From Akkermansiaceae bacterium (GTDB lineage Bacteria; Verrucomicrobiota; Verrucomicrobiia; Verrucomicrobiales; Akkermansiaceae), in assembly GCA_025457665.1 (NCBI GenBank), contig JALOTY010000028.1:1-50135 (forward strand): DNA of 50,135 nucleotides, read 5' to 3'. The notes under the pieces were generated by a model. The model was not told where the DNA came from and searched no databases. It saw nothing but the letters and a program-made list of their open reading frames with translations. Both the position numbers and the translations under genes were made by a program. Within the stretch, counting starts at the first letter, position 1, and every line of letters begins with the position of its first letter. Positions 7,851 through 16,324 of this stretch are shown here, piece after piece.

Positions 7851-9430
7851 AGTCATGGCTATGGCTGGCTTTGGCCGTTTGTGGCATTGCCATCCTCGGT
7901 TCGATGGCGGGGCTCACCCATCTCGTGCTTTCGGCCGAGCAAGGTCGGGCGGAAGCGGACGCGCGGGCGGCGCTTGAGGAAAAGGTGCGGCTTGCCTTGT
8001 GGCGGATGGATGCGGTGGCTGCCGGGGTGGTCATCGAGGAGAACCGCCGGGCCTTTTCGGGCGATGACCCGGCAAGCGACGAGCCCTTGGTGCGCTGCCG
8101 CTTCCGCATGGATGCTGCGGGCGTCATCACGGGCGCGGGCGATGCCGATGCGGAGTTGGCGCGGTTGGTCGCTGAATCGCAGCTCGGGCTTGCGGGGATT
8201 TTCCAGGCGATGGAGCGAAACAACCAATGGGCTGCCAACTCCGCCCTTCCAAGTGCGACCGGGCCGGTGCAGGGCTTTCCACAAAGCTCGGACTATCAGG
8301 TCCAGTTGAATCGCAGTGAAAGGAACGTGAGGGGCAAGGCATTCAATCAGAACCTGGTGCAGGCGAACGGCTTCGAAGACCTCGGGGTCTCCTCCGGGGC
8401 CTACCAGCCTTTGTGGATCGGGGACGAGCCATTCCTGTTGCGCTCCGCCCAAGGTGGTGTTGAGGGGGTTTGGCTGGATCGCGGGGTGTTTCAGCAGGCG
8501 CTGCTGAATGAGGCGGACGAACTCCTGCCGCTGGCATCGCTGATGCCGATGAGGCCGGACGAAGTGGCGATCGAGCCGCTGGGTTTGGCGGCATTTCCGT
8601 GGCGGCTGGTGGTGGGCGAATCACCGCAGGCTGCGGGCGGGGTGGACCGTTCGGTGTGGCTCGCGCTGCTGGCCGGTTGGTTGGCGGCGGGTCTGGCCTT
8701 GGTTGCGGGTGTCGTGATGGTTGCGGGCATCGTGCGCCTCAGCGAGCGCCGTGCGGCCTTCGTTTCCGCCGTGACTCACGAGATGCGCACGCCGCTGACG
8801 ACCTTTCGGCTCTACACGGACATGCTCGATTCCGGTGCGGTGACCGAGGAATCGAAGCGCTCGCGGTACTTCCGCACCTTGCGGAGCGAGGCCGACCGGC
8901 TTTCGCATCTGGTGGAAAACGTTTTGGCCTTCTCGGGTATCGAACGCCGGGCGGCGAAGCCTGCGGTCGAGAAGGTGGACATGGCGTCATGGCTGGAAGC
9001 GGTCCGACCTCGCATGGAGGAAAGGCTCGCCACTGCGGGAATGATCCTGGAAATCGCCGTGGAGCCGGGACAGGCCGCCCTTGGCAACCGCGCGGCGATG
9101 GAACAGGTGCTGTTCAATCTGATCGACAACGCCGCGAAGTACGGTGCAAATAGTAACTCCGGCAAAGTCCTCATCCGGACTTTTTCCGAGGCCCGAATGG
9201 TCATTCTGGAGGTGAGGGATGAAGGTCGGGGGATCCCGGCGGCCGAACGTGCGGGGGTTTTCCGGCCCTTTCACAAGTCCGCCCGCGCGGCGGCGGAGTC
9301 CAAGCCGGGAGTGGGGCTGGGACTGGCGTTGTCGCGGAGGCTGGCCCGGGCGATGGGGGGTGAGCTGATCCTGGCGGACGCGGATCGAGGTGCGAGATTC
9401 CTTTTCCGCCTGCCTGCGGCGGAGGCATGA
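7847..9430 (+). CDS. Membrane sensor histidine kinase
   Basis: About 527 residues from ATG 7847 (ATGA overlap with the regulator). The first membrane segment (residues about 3-26) is followed by a roughly 240-residue periplasmic sensor region with no domain I recognise, a second membrane segment (about 270-297), then HisKA with H311 in AVTHEMRTPL. The ATPase domain has N box NLIDNAAKYG, G1 DEGRGIP and G2 GVGLGLAL. The end overlaps the next gene by four bases. The ligand is unknown; coupling to a cation-efflux protein suggests metal or envelope stress sensing. Confidence 0.94.
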   Translation: MKSWLWLALAVCGIAILGSMAGLTHLVLSAEQGRAEADARAALEEKVRLALWRMDAVAAGVVIEENRRAFSGDDPASDEPLVRCRFRMDAAGVITGAGDADAELARLVAESQLGLAGIFQAMERNNQWAANSALPSATGPVQGFPQSSDYQVQLNRSERNVRGKAFNQNLVQANGFEDLGVSSGAYQPLWIGDEPFLLRSAQGGVEGVWLDRGVFQQALLNEADELLPLASLMPMRPDEVAIEPLGLAAFPWRLVVGESPQAAGGVDRSVWLALLAGWLAAGLALVAGVVMVAGIVRLSERRAAFVSAVTHEMRTPLTTFRLYTDMLDSGAVTEESKRSRYFRTLRSEADRLSHLVENVLAFSGIERRAAKPAVEKVDMASWLEAVRPRMEERLATAGMILEIAVEPGQAALGNRAAMEQVLFNLIDNAAKYGANSNSGKVLIRTFSEARMVILEVRDEGRGIPAAERAGVFRPFHKSARAAAESKPGVGLGLALSRRLARAMGGELILADADRGARFLFRLPAAEA

Positions 9431-10389
9431 TGGAATTGCGGTTGTTTCCCTGCGCGGGAGTGGAGATGCTCGGTCCGGCGATGTCGAAAACCCTTTCCGA
9501 TGATCAGAGCCGGGCGATGAATTGGTCGCTGGGCGTGGCGGTGGTCTTGCTGCTGGCCAAGGTGTTTGGCGCGGTCATCACCGGTTCTTCTGCAGTGTAT
9601 TCCGATGCGGCGGAATCGGTCACCCACGTGCTCGCTGTCGCCTTCGCGGCCTGGGCCCTGAGGCTTTCCCATAAACCCTCGGACGATACCCACCACTACG
9701 GTCACGACAAGGTGGCGTATTTCTCGGCCGCACTGGAGGGCGCGATGATCGCGGCAGCGGCCTTGCTGATCGGCTACCAGGCCTTGTTGCAGGTGTTTCA
9801 GGGCGTGAGGTTGGAATCGATCGGGATCGGCATGATACTCACCGGTTCCGCGGCGGCGGTGAATCTGGTGCTTGGTCTTTCCCTCATCCGTGTGGGGAAA
9901 CGTCGGCACTCGCAGTTGCTGAAGGCGAATGGCCAGCATGTCCTGGCTGATGTCTGGACGAGTGCCGGGGTCTTGGTGGCGCTGGTGCTGGTGAAGCTGA
10001 CCGGATGGGTTTGGTGGGATCCGATATTCGCAGTGCTTGCCGCGCTGAAACTCGGCTGGACCGGTGCGAAGCTGATGCGCGAGAGCTTCGATGGCCTGAT
10101 GGATGCGGCCGATGGCACGGTGGAAAAAACCCTGCGCGACCGGCTGGATGCGGCCTGTGCCGAACACGGGCTTTCTTATCACAACCTGCGGCACCGGCAT
10201 TCCGGGCGCATGCACTGGGTGGAACTGCACCTGGTGTTTCCCGATGAGATGTCGGTCCATGAAGCCCACGCCATCGCCACCACAGTGGAGGCGGATCTCG
10301 CAGCCTCCTTGGAGCCTGAGGGTCGGGTGATCACTCACCTCGAACCGCGTTCCGCCGAGCATGAGGAGGAACATTGGGAGGTGCGCTGA
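9427..10389 (+). CDS. Cation diffusion facilitator (CDF) transporter
   Basis: About 320 residues. An N-terminal six-helix domain carries the CDF metal-site helices: TM2 SDAAESVTHV and TM5 HVLADVWTS (HxxxD). TM2 shows ExxxH in place of the classic D/HxxxD, as in some COG0053-type members. Histidine-rich DDTHHYGHDK lies between TM2 and TM3. The C-terminal cytoplasmic dimerisation domain (about residues 225-310) ends in an acidic/histidine tail. ATG 9427 overlaps the kinase stop; later Met codons (for example at 9481) are possible starts. Predicted proton-coupled export of a divalent cation such as Zn, Mn or Fe, probably controlled by the co-encoded two-component system. Confidence 0.92.
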   Translation: MMELRLFPCAGVEMLGPAMSKTLSDDQSRAMNWSLGVAVVLLLAKVFGAVITGSSAVYSDAAESVTHVLAVAFAAWALRLSHKPSDDTHHYGHDKVAYFSAALEGAMIAAAALLIGYQALLQVFQGVRLESIGIGMILTGSAAAVNLVLGLSLIRVGKRRHSQLLKANGQHVLADVWTSAGVLVALVLVKLTGWVWWDPIFAVLAALKLGWTGAKLMRESFDGLMDAADGTVEKTLRDRLDAACAEHGLSYHNLRHRHSGRMHWVELHLVFPDEMSVHEAHAIATTVEADLAASLEPEGRVITHLEPRSAEHEEEHWEVR

Positions 10390-10403
10390 GATTTTCCGGG
10401 GTC

Positions 10404-11309
10404 TCAGGGAACCGGCGTGCTTTGCAGGATGGAGCGGATCATCGGCAGCGGGTCGGAGCCATCGGCCGGAAGCAGCCGGTGACGCAGCACGGCGGGAAAA
10501 ACCTTTTTCACATGATCCGGATGGAGGGCTTCGCATCCTTCGAGGTGGGCCGTGGCCCGCGCGGCCTGCATGAGGGCGAGCGAGGCGCGCACAGACACGG
10601 CGGCATCACTCCCGCCCATGCGTCTCAAGCCCTCGCAGAGCGCGGTGATGTAGGAAGCCATGGCCTCGGACACCCTCACGGCACGGACCTGCTCCTGCCA
10701 GGTGAGGATCTCCTCGGGATCTAACAGGGCTGTCGGGGCGGCATCGATGGTTCCCGCGGCGTGCTCTAACAGGATGCGCTGCTGGATTTCTGAGGGCGGC
10801 AGTTCCATGCGGATCGAAAGCAGGAAACGGTCGAGCTGCGGCTCGGGCAGCGGGAAGGTGCCGTGGCGGTCGGCATCATTCTGCGTGGCGATGACGAGAA
10901 AAGGTTCGGGCAGCGGCCTGGTGACGCCATCGAGCGTGACCTGGTGCTCGTTCATGCACTCTAACAGGGCGCTCTGCACGCGGGGCGAGGTGCGATTGAT
11001 TTCATCCGCCAGCAGGCAGTGGGTGAAGACCGGGCCGGCGATGAATTCGAAGTCGCCGCGGTCCATGCGGTAGAGCGAGTAGCCTAACAGATCGGCCGGA
11101 AGCAGGTCGGGCGTGAATTGGACGCGCTTGAAGGTGCCGCCCATGGAGGCGGCGAGGGTATGGGCCAGCGAGGTTTTGCCGATGCCCGGGGGGCCCTCGA
11201 TGAGGACATGGCCGCGGGCGAGGAGGGCGGTGAGAAGGAGCTCGGCCGCCTCTTCCGAGCCGAGGACGGTGGCGACGAGACGGGCGCGGAGCTTTTGCAG
11301 GGATTGCAT
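10404..11309 (-). CDS. MoxR-type AAA+ ATPase
   Basis: 301 residues. Walker A GPPGIGKTS (residues 39-47), Walker B LLADEIN (D102, E103), sensor region FLVIATQND and the arginine-finger stretch PLPEPQLDRFL are all typical of MoxR chaperone ATPases, which usually work with a VWA-domain partner to mature or assemble other proteins. No VWA/DUF58 partner lies immediately beside it; a YfbK-type VWA gene is 1.3 kb away on the other strand. Four copies of the octamer YCTAACAG lie in this gene, all read in frame as Leu-Leu. 23 bases downstream of purN and probably co-transcribed. Confidence 0.93.
   Translation of the reverse strand: MQSLQKLRARLVATVLGSEEAAELLLTALLARGHVLIEGPPGIGKTSLAHTLAASMGGTFKRVQFTPDLLPADLLGYSLYRMDRGDFEFIAGPVFTHCLLADEINRTSPRVQSALLECMNEHQVTLDGVTRPLPEPFLVIATQNDADRHGTFPLPEPQLDRFLLSIRMELPPSEIQQRILLEHAAGTIDAAPTALLDPEEILTWQEQVRAVRVSEAMASYITALCEGLRRMGGSDAAVSVRASLALMQAARATAHLEGCEALHPDHVKKVFPAVLRHRLLPADGSDPLPMIRSILQSTPVP
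10720..11090 (+). repeat. Four YCTAACAG octamers clustered in one gene
   Basis: Exact copies start at 10720, 10765, 10960 and 11083, all in the same orientation. In the minus-strand gene each becomes CTG TTA G, encoding Leu-Leu with the rare TTA codon. This is the densest group of the octamer found throughout the window. Confidence 0.85.
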
Positions 11310-11332
11310 GAGAAGAAGGGCGGAAGGGGATT

Positions 11333-11917
11333 TCAGGCCTTGACCTGGAGGCGTGCTGCGAGGATGCGGATGGCCTCGGGGTAGAGCCGGTGTTCCTCGA
11401 TCTGAATGCGGGCGTGGAGGCTTTCCGGGGTATCATCCGGCATCACCGGCACCCGGGCCTGGGCGATCGCCGGGCCGGTGTCCATGCCGGCATCCACGAG
11501 ATGGACGGTGCAGCCGGTTTCCGTGACCCCGGCATCGAGCGCCTGTTTCCACGCTGCCACACCGGGAAAGGCCGGCAGAAGGGAAGGGTGGATGTTGAGA
11601 ATGCGGTCGGGAAATGCCTCCAAAAGCGGGGCCTTCACCAGACGCATGAAGCCGGCGAGGCAGATGATTTCACAGCCGACGGCCTTGAGTCGGGCGGCGG
11701 TTTCCTGCTGGGCTTCCTTGGGAAAACGGGTCCGGAAGCCGTGGCAATCGATGATGCCTGTGGGCAGCCCGTGTTTCTCGGCGCGGGCAAGAATTCCGGC
11801 GTCAGGGACATCGGTGAGCACCAGGGCGATCTCCGCATCCAGGGTGCCGGCAGCGATGGCATCGACGATGGCCTGCATGTTCGATCCTGATCCGGAGCCG
11901 AGTATTCCAATCCGCAT
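11333..11917 (-). CDS. purN: Phosphoribosylglycinamide formyltransferase
   Basis: 194 residues. Catalyses transfer of the formyl group from 10-formyl-THF to GAR in de novo purine synthesis, in the cytoplasm. Phosphate loop GSGSGSN at residues 8-13, catalytic N108 and H110 in NIHPSLLPAFPG, and D146 in GMDTGP match the E. coli triad (N106, H108, D144). Length is normal. Upstream of the MoxR gene by 23 bases; no other pur genes are nearby, so the gene stands apart from any purine operon. Confidence 0.96.
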   Translation of the reverse strand: MRIGILGSGSGSNMQAIVDAIAAGTLDAEIALVLTDVPDAGILARAEKHGLPTGIIDCHGFRTRFPKEAQQETAARLKAVGCEIICLAGFMRLVKAPLLEAFPDRILNIHPSLLPAFPGVAAWKQALDAGVTETGCTVHLVDAGMDTGPAIAQARVPVMPDDTPESLHARIQIEEHRLYPEAIRILAARLQVKA

Positions 11918-12080
11918 GCGGCGACCCTACCCCGGTCCGGCGGGATTGGGTATGGGAAATTCATCCCCATTCGGCGGTCATGGAGGCTGCCGAGTGTGCC
12001 TGCGGGTGACCTTGTGGAGGATTTCTGTCACAATCCGGCACGGCCACGCCAATGGACGGTGAAGACAGCACCGAAGAGTC

Positions 12081-12608
12081 ATGCAAGCCGCCACTGTGTT
12101 AGAATTCCCTGTTCCCATGGACCGAAACCGATTTTCCGAACTCATCCGTGGTCATCACCGCGGCCTCGTGGCCTATGCCACGGCCCTGGTGAAATCCGAA
12201 TCCGCCGCCCGCGACCTCGTGCAGGATGCCTGCGTTGCGGCGTGGGAAAGCCTGTCGAAATTCGATGCCACCCGCGACTTCGGCACCTGGATGCGCGGCA
12301 TCGTCCGCAACAAATGGCGCGAATACTGCCGACGGCATGCACGCGAGGTGCCGATGGATGATGAGGTCCTCTCCCGATTGGAGGAACCCTTTCGCGCCAC
12401 GGGTGGGGATGGGGCACTCTTCGATCGGCTGGCCGAATGCCGCGCGAAACTCCCTGAGCCCATGGCCGAGGCGGTACGCGTGACCTACGATGAAGGTCGT
12501 AGTTCCGATGAAGCCGCCGCTCTTCTTTCCACCACCGCCGCCGCCCTGCGCAAGCGTCTGGAACGGGCCCGCGAGGCCCTCCGCCTGTGCATGACCCGCA
12601 ATGCCTGA
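12081..12608 (+). CDS. ECF-type RNA polymerase sigma factor
   Basis: 175 residues from ATG 12081; an internal ATG at 12117 (MDRNRFSEL) is an equally plausible start. Sigma region 2 is seen in LVAYATALVKSESAARDLVQD (the core-binding and -10-recognising helices), followed by TWMRGIVRNKWREY (region 2.4), and region 4 in the C-terminal helix-turn-helix SSDEAAALLSTTAAALRKRL. It is followed after 30 bases by a membrane VWA protein whose short cytoplasmic N-terminus sits where an anti-sigma factor is expected, so the pair is probably a signalling module. Confidence 0.9.
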   Translation: MQAATVLEFPVPMDRNRFSELIRGHHRGLVAYATALVKSESAARDLVQDACVAAWESLSKFDATRDFGTWMRGIVRNKWREYCRRHAREVPMDDEVLSRLEEPFRATGGDGALFDRLAECRAKLPEPMAEAVRVTYDEGRSSDEAAALLSTTAAALRKRLERAREALRLCMTRNA

Positions 12609-12638
12609 ATTCCCAACACCGAACCATTTCCAAAAAAA

Positions 12639-14621
12639 GTGAAACACGAAGATGATCTGATCGATGCCCTCCTCAAGGAGCAGGCAAGAAACCGCGAGGC
12701 CGATGAAACCCTGCTGGCTGATATCGAAAAAGCCATCGATGCCGCCGACCAGCCCGCACGAACGACCTCGAAATGGCGTGCCGCCCTGCCGCTTTCCGCC
12801 GCCGCCGCCATCGCCCTGGGCGGGGTATGGTGGTATCAACAGCAGAGAAATGAGCTGCCTGCACTAGCCGAACACAAGGTGCTCACCGCCGATACGTCCA
12901 TCGAAGCCGCACCCGGGCAAATCGAGTCCCGTGGCGATGCCAATCGCGCTCCTGCGGCGCCATCGGCAGCCCACATCGTCGACCTGTTAGAAGCTCCGCC
13001 GGCTGAAGGGGAGGCGAGCCTGGATCTTCCTGCGGAAAGTGCACCAAAGGATCAAGACCTTGCTTCGAATGACGCCCTCTTGCGCCACAAGCGTGCCGAG
13101 GAAGTCCCGCTTGTGGGCCGCAGTCTCATGGTGCCCCGACCCGAAGGCGGTGTCAATGGCGGTGGCGGCGGCGCCCCTCCCGCCGCTCCGCTGCCCCCTC
13201 CCGCCCGGGAAAACTATGGCCCGCTCGTCGATCAGCCATGGAAATCCCCGTGGCGCGATCCGCTTTCCACTTTCTCGGTGGATGTCGATACCGCTTCCTA
13301 CACGAACCTCCGCCGCATGATCCGCGAAGGCCGGGAAATCCAGCCGGACGCGGTGCGCATCGAGGAACTCATCAATTACTTCGATTACGCCTATACGCCG
13401 CCCACGGGGGAAAACGCCTTCGCCGCCCATACCCTGCTCGCCACCTGCCCCTGGCAGCCCCAGCACTTGCTGGCCCGCGTGGCGATCAAGGGCAAGGAAA
13501 TCGACAATCAGGCCCGCCCGGCATCGAACCTCGTCTTCCTCATCGATGTCTCCGGCTCCATGCAGTCGCCCGACAAGCTGCCCATGCTCAAGCAGTCGAT
13601 GCGCACTCTGTTGGATTCCCTCGATGAACGCGACCACGTCGGCATCGTCGTCTATGCCGGCACGGAAGGTGTCGTGCTCGAACCGACCCGGCTCGACGAC
13701 CGTGGGAAATCCGCCGCCATCGCCGCTTTGGAGAAACTCGAAGCCGGTGGATCGACCAATGGCGGTGCGGGTCTCATGAGGGCCTATCAGATGGCCATGG
13801 CTCACAAGGCCGCAGGCAGCGTGAACCGCGTGATCCTTGCCACGGACGGCGATTTCAATGTCGGCACCACCGGCCAGGGCCAGCTTGTGGACCTCGTCAA
13901 GGAACGCGCCGCCGAAGGCGTGAGCCTCAGCGTCGTCGGCTTCGGCACCGGCAACCTCAACGATGCCATGCTCGAAGCGATCACCAACGACGGCAACGGC
14001 AACTACTTCTACATCGATGACAACGGCGAAGCCGAACGCATCTTCGTGAAGAAACTCACCGGCACGCTCGTCACCATCGCCAAGGACGTGAAGATCCAAG
14101 TCGAATTCAATCCCGGCAAGGTGAAGGCCTACCGCCTCATCGGTTATTCTAACAGGATTCTGCGCGACGAGGATTTCAACAACGACAAGGTCGATGCCGG
14201 AGACATCGGCGCGGGCCACACGGTCACGGCCTTTTATGAAATCGTCCCCGTGGGCGTCGAAGGCCCCGCGACCGGTGATGTCGATCCCCTCCGCTATCAA
14301 CGCCCGGCCGATGCCCCGGAGGCGGTGGAAAGCGACGACTGGTTCACTCTGAAACTCCGCTACAAGCATCCGGAAGGAGACATCAGCAAGCTCATCGAGG
14401 CCCCCGTCGAAGGCGAACCGCAGCGCTGGGAAGAAGCCGGTGGTGACTTCCGCATGGCCACCGCCGTCGCCCTCTTCGGCATGAAACTCCGCCAGCAGGA
14501 GGAAGCTGCGGCAAGCCCATGGAGCCGCGTGATCGAGATCGCCAGACCCGCCCTGGCTGAAGATCCCGAGGAAAGACGCGCCGAATTCATCGAACTGGTC
14601 AAGGTGCTCGAAGGACGCTGA
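12639..14621 (+). CDS. Membrane-anchored VWA protein, YfbK family
   Basis: 660 residues, GTG start. Layout: a 45-residue charged cytoplasmic N-terminus, one membrane helix (about 46-66), a Pro/Gly-rich linker to about 200, the conserved YfbK N-domain (STFSVDVDTASYTNLRRM), a VWA domain with a complete-looking MIDAS (DVSGSM near residue 302, later ATDGDFN), and a DUF3520-like C-terminal domain (VKIQVEFNPGKVKAYRLIGY). The bulk is periplasmic. The N-terminus has no zinc-binding HxxxCxxC but occupies the place of an anti-sigma region next to the sigma gene. A role as sigma-linked surface sensor is inferred. Two YCTAACAG octamers occur inside it, in opposite orientations. Confidence 0.88.
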   Translation: MKHEDDLIDALLKEQARNREADETLLADIEKAIDAADQPARTTSKWRAALPLSAAAAIALGGVWWYQQQRNELPALAEHKVLTADTSIEAAPGQIESRGDANRAPAAPSAAHIVDLLEAPPAEGEASLDLPAESAPKDQDLASNDALLRHKRAEEVPLVGRSLMVPRPEGGVNGGGGGAPPAAPLPPPARENYGPLVDQPWKSPWRDPLSTFSVDVDTASYTNLRRMIREGREIQPDAVRIEELINYFDYAYTPPTGENAFAAHTLLATCPWQPQHLLARVAIKGKEIDNQARPASNLVFLIDVSGSMQSPDKLPMLKQSMRTLLDSLDERDHVGIVVYAGTEGVVLEPTRLDDRGKSAAIAALEKLEAGGSTNGGAGLMRAYQMAMAHKAAGSVNRVILATDGDFNVGTTGQGQLVDLVKERAAEGVSLSVVGFGTGNLNDAMLEAITNDGNGNYFYIDDNGEAERIFVKKLTGTLVTIAKDVKIQVEFNPGKVKAYRLIGYSNRILRDEDFNNDKVDAGDIGAGHTVTAFYEIVPVGVEGPATGDVDPLRYQRPADAPEAVESDDWFTLKLRYKHPEGDISKLIEAPVEGEPQRWEEAGGDFRMATAVALFGMKLRQQEEAAASPWSRVIEIARPALAEDPEERRAEFIELVKVLEGR

Positions 14622-14989
14622 ACCCGGACCACGCGATGAGAACAACGAAAGAAGCGAAATTGACGCACGAGGCAACAAAGGCGTGTCATAGCCCGAATCC
14701 CAGTGCCCCCTGATATCGTTGTTCCCCTCCTTCTTTCAACACAGGGCTACAGCGCATCACACAGAGCAGGCGGACCTCATGAAGGTCCGCCTGCTGTCTT
14801 GGATGAATCGACGATCCTTTGAAATACAAGATAAACGAGATCAAGTCCTCCGCCCGTTCTCGATGCGAAACTGTCAGAAAACCCACTCGCCATCGGCGTT
14901 GGAATCCAATACGCGACCCCGCAGGAAAGAGTTATGGTCCTTAAGCTTGGACTGCAGGATGCTTTCCGATCTCCCAGCCCCTCCTCGTT
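14622..14989. other. 368-base intergenic region
   Basis: No gene recognised. The main element is a perfect 12-bp hairpin (14765-14795). The rest shows no ORF with a plausible start and no riboswitch fold I can name. TTGACG at about 14661 could be a -35 box but lacks a good -10. Confidence 0.6.
14765..14795. terminator. 12-bp perfect hairpin downstream of the VWA gene
   Basis: AGCAGGCGGACC (14765-14776) pairs perfectly with GGTCCGCCTGCT (14784-14795) around a 7-base loop. It lies about 145 bases after the VWA stop. No U-run follows on either strand, so it may be an intrinsic terminator of a weaker type, an mRNA-end stabiliser, or a protein-binding inverted repeat. Confidence 0.5.
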
Positions 14990-15571
14990 ATGAATCGATC
15001 AGCCACCTTCAGCCTCATCATCGCCATCCTTTGCACACTCTCCGCCAAAGCCGCGATCGTCTTCTCGATCGAGAAGGCCACTCCCGGCCCGATCACCGTC
15101 GGTGACAGCGCGATTTTTCAAGTCAAGGTTGCTTCCTCCGTCGGGACCATTTCCAACTTTGCCGGGGCGGACTTTGTGATCGATGCCAACGATTCCGGGT
15201 ACACCGGCACTTCCGTCGCCGGTGGCAGATTCATTGCCGGGACCAACGATTTCTTTTCTCCCAACGGCGGATACGCCATCGCCTTCCCTTCCTCGTTCCA
15301 AGTGTTCGGTGCCAACGCGGGATCGGGACTGACGCTGACCACCACTCCTGCCATCCTCGGCACGTTGACTCTCGGCACCCTAGGTGCCACACCCGGAACC
15401 TATCAGATCAAACTGACCAGCCTGCTGGCGGTGGACCCTCTGTTCAATTCCCTGCCCACCTCGTACTTCGGTCCGCTCAACTACGACATCGTCGCCGTGC
15501 CCGAGCCGGGAGTCGCCTCGCTCGCAGGTCTTGGCCTCGGACTCCTCTTCTGGAAACGCCGCCGCCGCTGA
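14990..15571 (+). CDS. PEP-CTERM sorting-tail secreted protein
   Basis: 193 residues with a signal peptide (about residues 1-21, ending SAKAA), a beta-rich body of about 140 residues rich in Gly, Thr and Ser, and a C-terminal VPEP motif followed by a hydrophobic helix and KRRRR. This VPEP + helix + basic tail is the PEP-CTERM signal recognised by exosortase and cleaved during export to the surface or EPS. The body (FSIEKATPGPITVGDSAIF and later VDPLFNSLP) recalls cohesin-like beta sandwiches but is not close enough to name. No exosortase lies in the window. The next gene, a pseudopilin, is 243 bases downstream. Confidence 0.9.
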   Translation: MNRSATFSLIIAILCTLSAKAAIVFSIEKATPGPITVGDSAIFQVKVASSVGTISNFAGADFVIDANDSGYTGTSVAGGRFIAGTNDFFSPNGGYAIAFPSSFQVFGANAGSGLTLTTTPAILGTLTLGTLGATPGTYQIKLTSLLAVDPLFNSLPTSYFGPLNYDIVAVPEPGVASLAGLGLGLLFWKRRRR

Positions 15572-15814
15572 ACCTCCAAGCGAGGATCGGTAAAACAAAG
15601 AGCAGCTGGTTACCGAAATCACGCAGATCGCCGCCGCCCAAGGTCCCAGACACATCCTTTTCGGCGCCTGGTGTTGCGCTCGGGATTTCTACGTCTTCAC
15701 GGAATTCTCTCGGCCCCTGTTCCGTGATTTTCTTGCGCATCGACGGTGACGGTTGGAGGTCCAACCGGGCCGATTCTTCGATCCTGTCAAACACCCTTAC
15801 CCCATCCTGTTTCC

Positions 15815-16201
15815 ATGAGAAAGAACGCACCCCGCCGGACCCAAGGCATGACTCTTCTTGAGTTGACCGTTGTGATCCTGGTTCTCCTTTCCCTCATCTC
15901 CATCCTCTTCATCGGCGCCCGCGCCTGGAAGAAGGGTTCCGACAAAGCCGGCTGCATCATGAACATTCGTTCCGTGCAGCAGATGATCCGCGGCTACCAG
16001 AACATGAACAACTATCAGGAAGGCCACACGATCAATATGTTCGTGATCGGCAATGAGTTTGGCCTCAGCAACATCGGCGAATGCCCCGGGGGTGGTGACT
16101 ACGATCACGCCGGAAGCATCCCGCCCATCGGTGAGCTGGCGATGACCTGCTCGCTTGCAACGTCCCACGGCCACGTGCCGCCGAGCATCGCCGGATGGTG
16201 A
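15815..16201 (+). CDS. Short type II secretion/pilin-like pseudopilin
   Basis: 128 residues from ATG 15815. N-terminal prepilin signal: basic leader RKNAPRRTQG, cleavage after G11, then MTLLELTVVILVLLSLISI with Glu at +5, the hallmark of PilD-processed pseudopilins. The C-terminal part (NIRSVQQMIRGYQNMNNYQEG, then a Cys-containing segment) resembles the small pseudopilin-like proteins found in multiple copies in Verrucomicrobia. Alone here, with no secretion ATPase or secretin. Followed by a terminator. Upstream Met in the same frame at 15746 is not favoured because it would bury the leader. Confidence 0.88.
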   Translation: MRKNAPRRTQGMTLLELTVVILVLLSLISILFIGARAWKKGSDKAGCIMNIRSVQQMIRGYQNMNNYQEGHTINMFVIGNEFGLSNIGECPGGGDYDHAGSIPPIGELAMTCSLATSHGHVPPSIAGW

Positions 16202-16228
16202 AATTCTCCCAAGACGAATTCTAACAGA

Positions 16229-16265
16229 CCCCGTCGCTCCGCTTTTCCGCGGACGGCGGGGTTTT
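16229..16265 (+). terminator. Intrinsic terminator after the pseudopilin
   Basis: CCCCG...TCCGC (16229-16242) pairs with GCGGA...CGGGG (16249-16261) with a small internal bulge, followed by TTTTCTCTTTC. It lies 28 bases after the pseudopilin stop. A YCTAACAG octamer (16220-16227) is directly upstream. Confidence 0.75.
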
Positions 16266-16324
16266 CTCTTTCTTGGAGCCTCATGAAGGGACCGGATGGT
16301 TCCCAGTGCATGATCGAAGCCCGA

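Noticed and set aside
10404..11309. Leu-Leu-Glu/Asp/Gly repeats in MoxR as a protein motif
   Set aside because: They fall at unrelated points in the fold; the shared feature is the underlying octamer.
12987..14678. Minus-strand open frame of over 550 codons
   Set aside because: Antisense to the VWA gene, whose domains are clear; no domain, signal or RBS.
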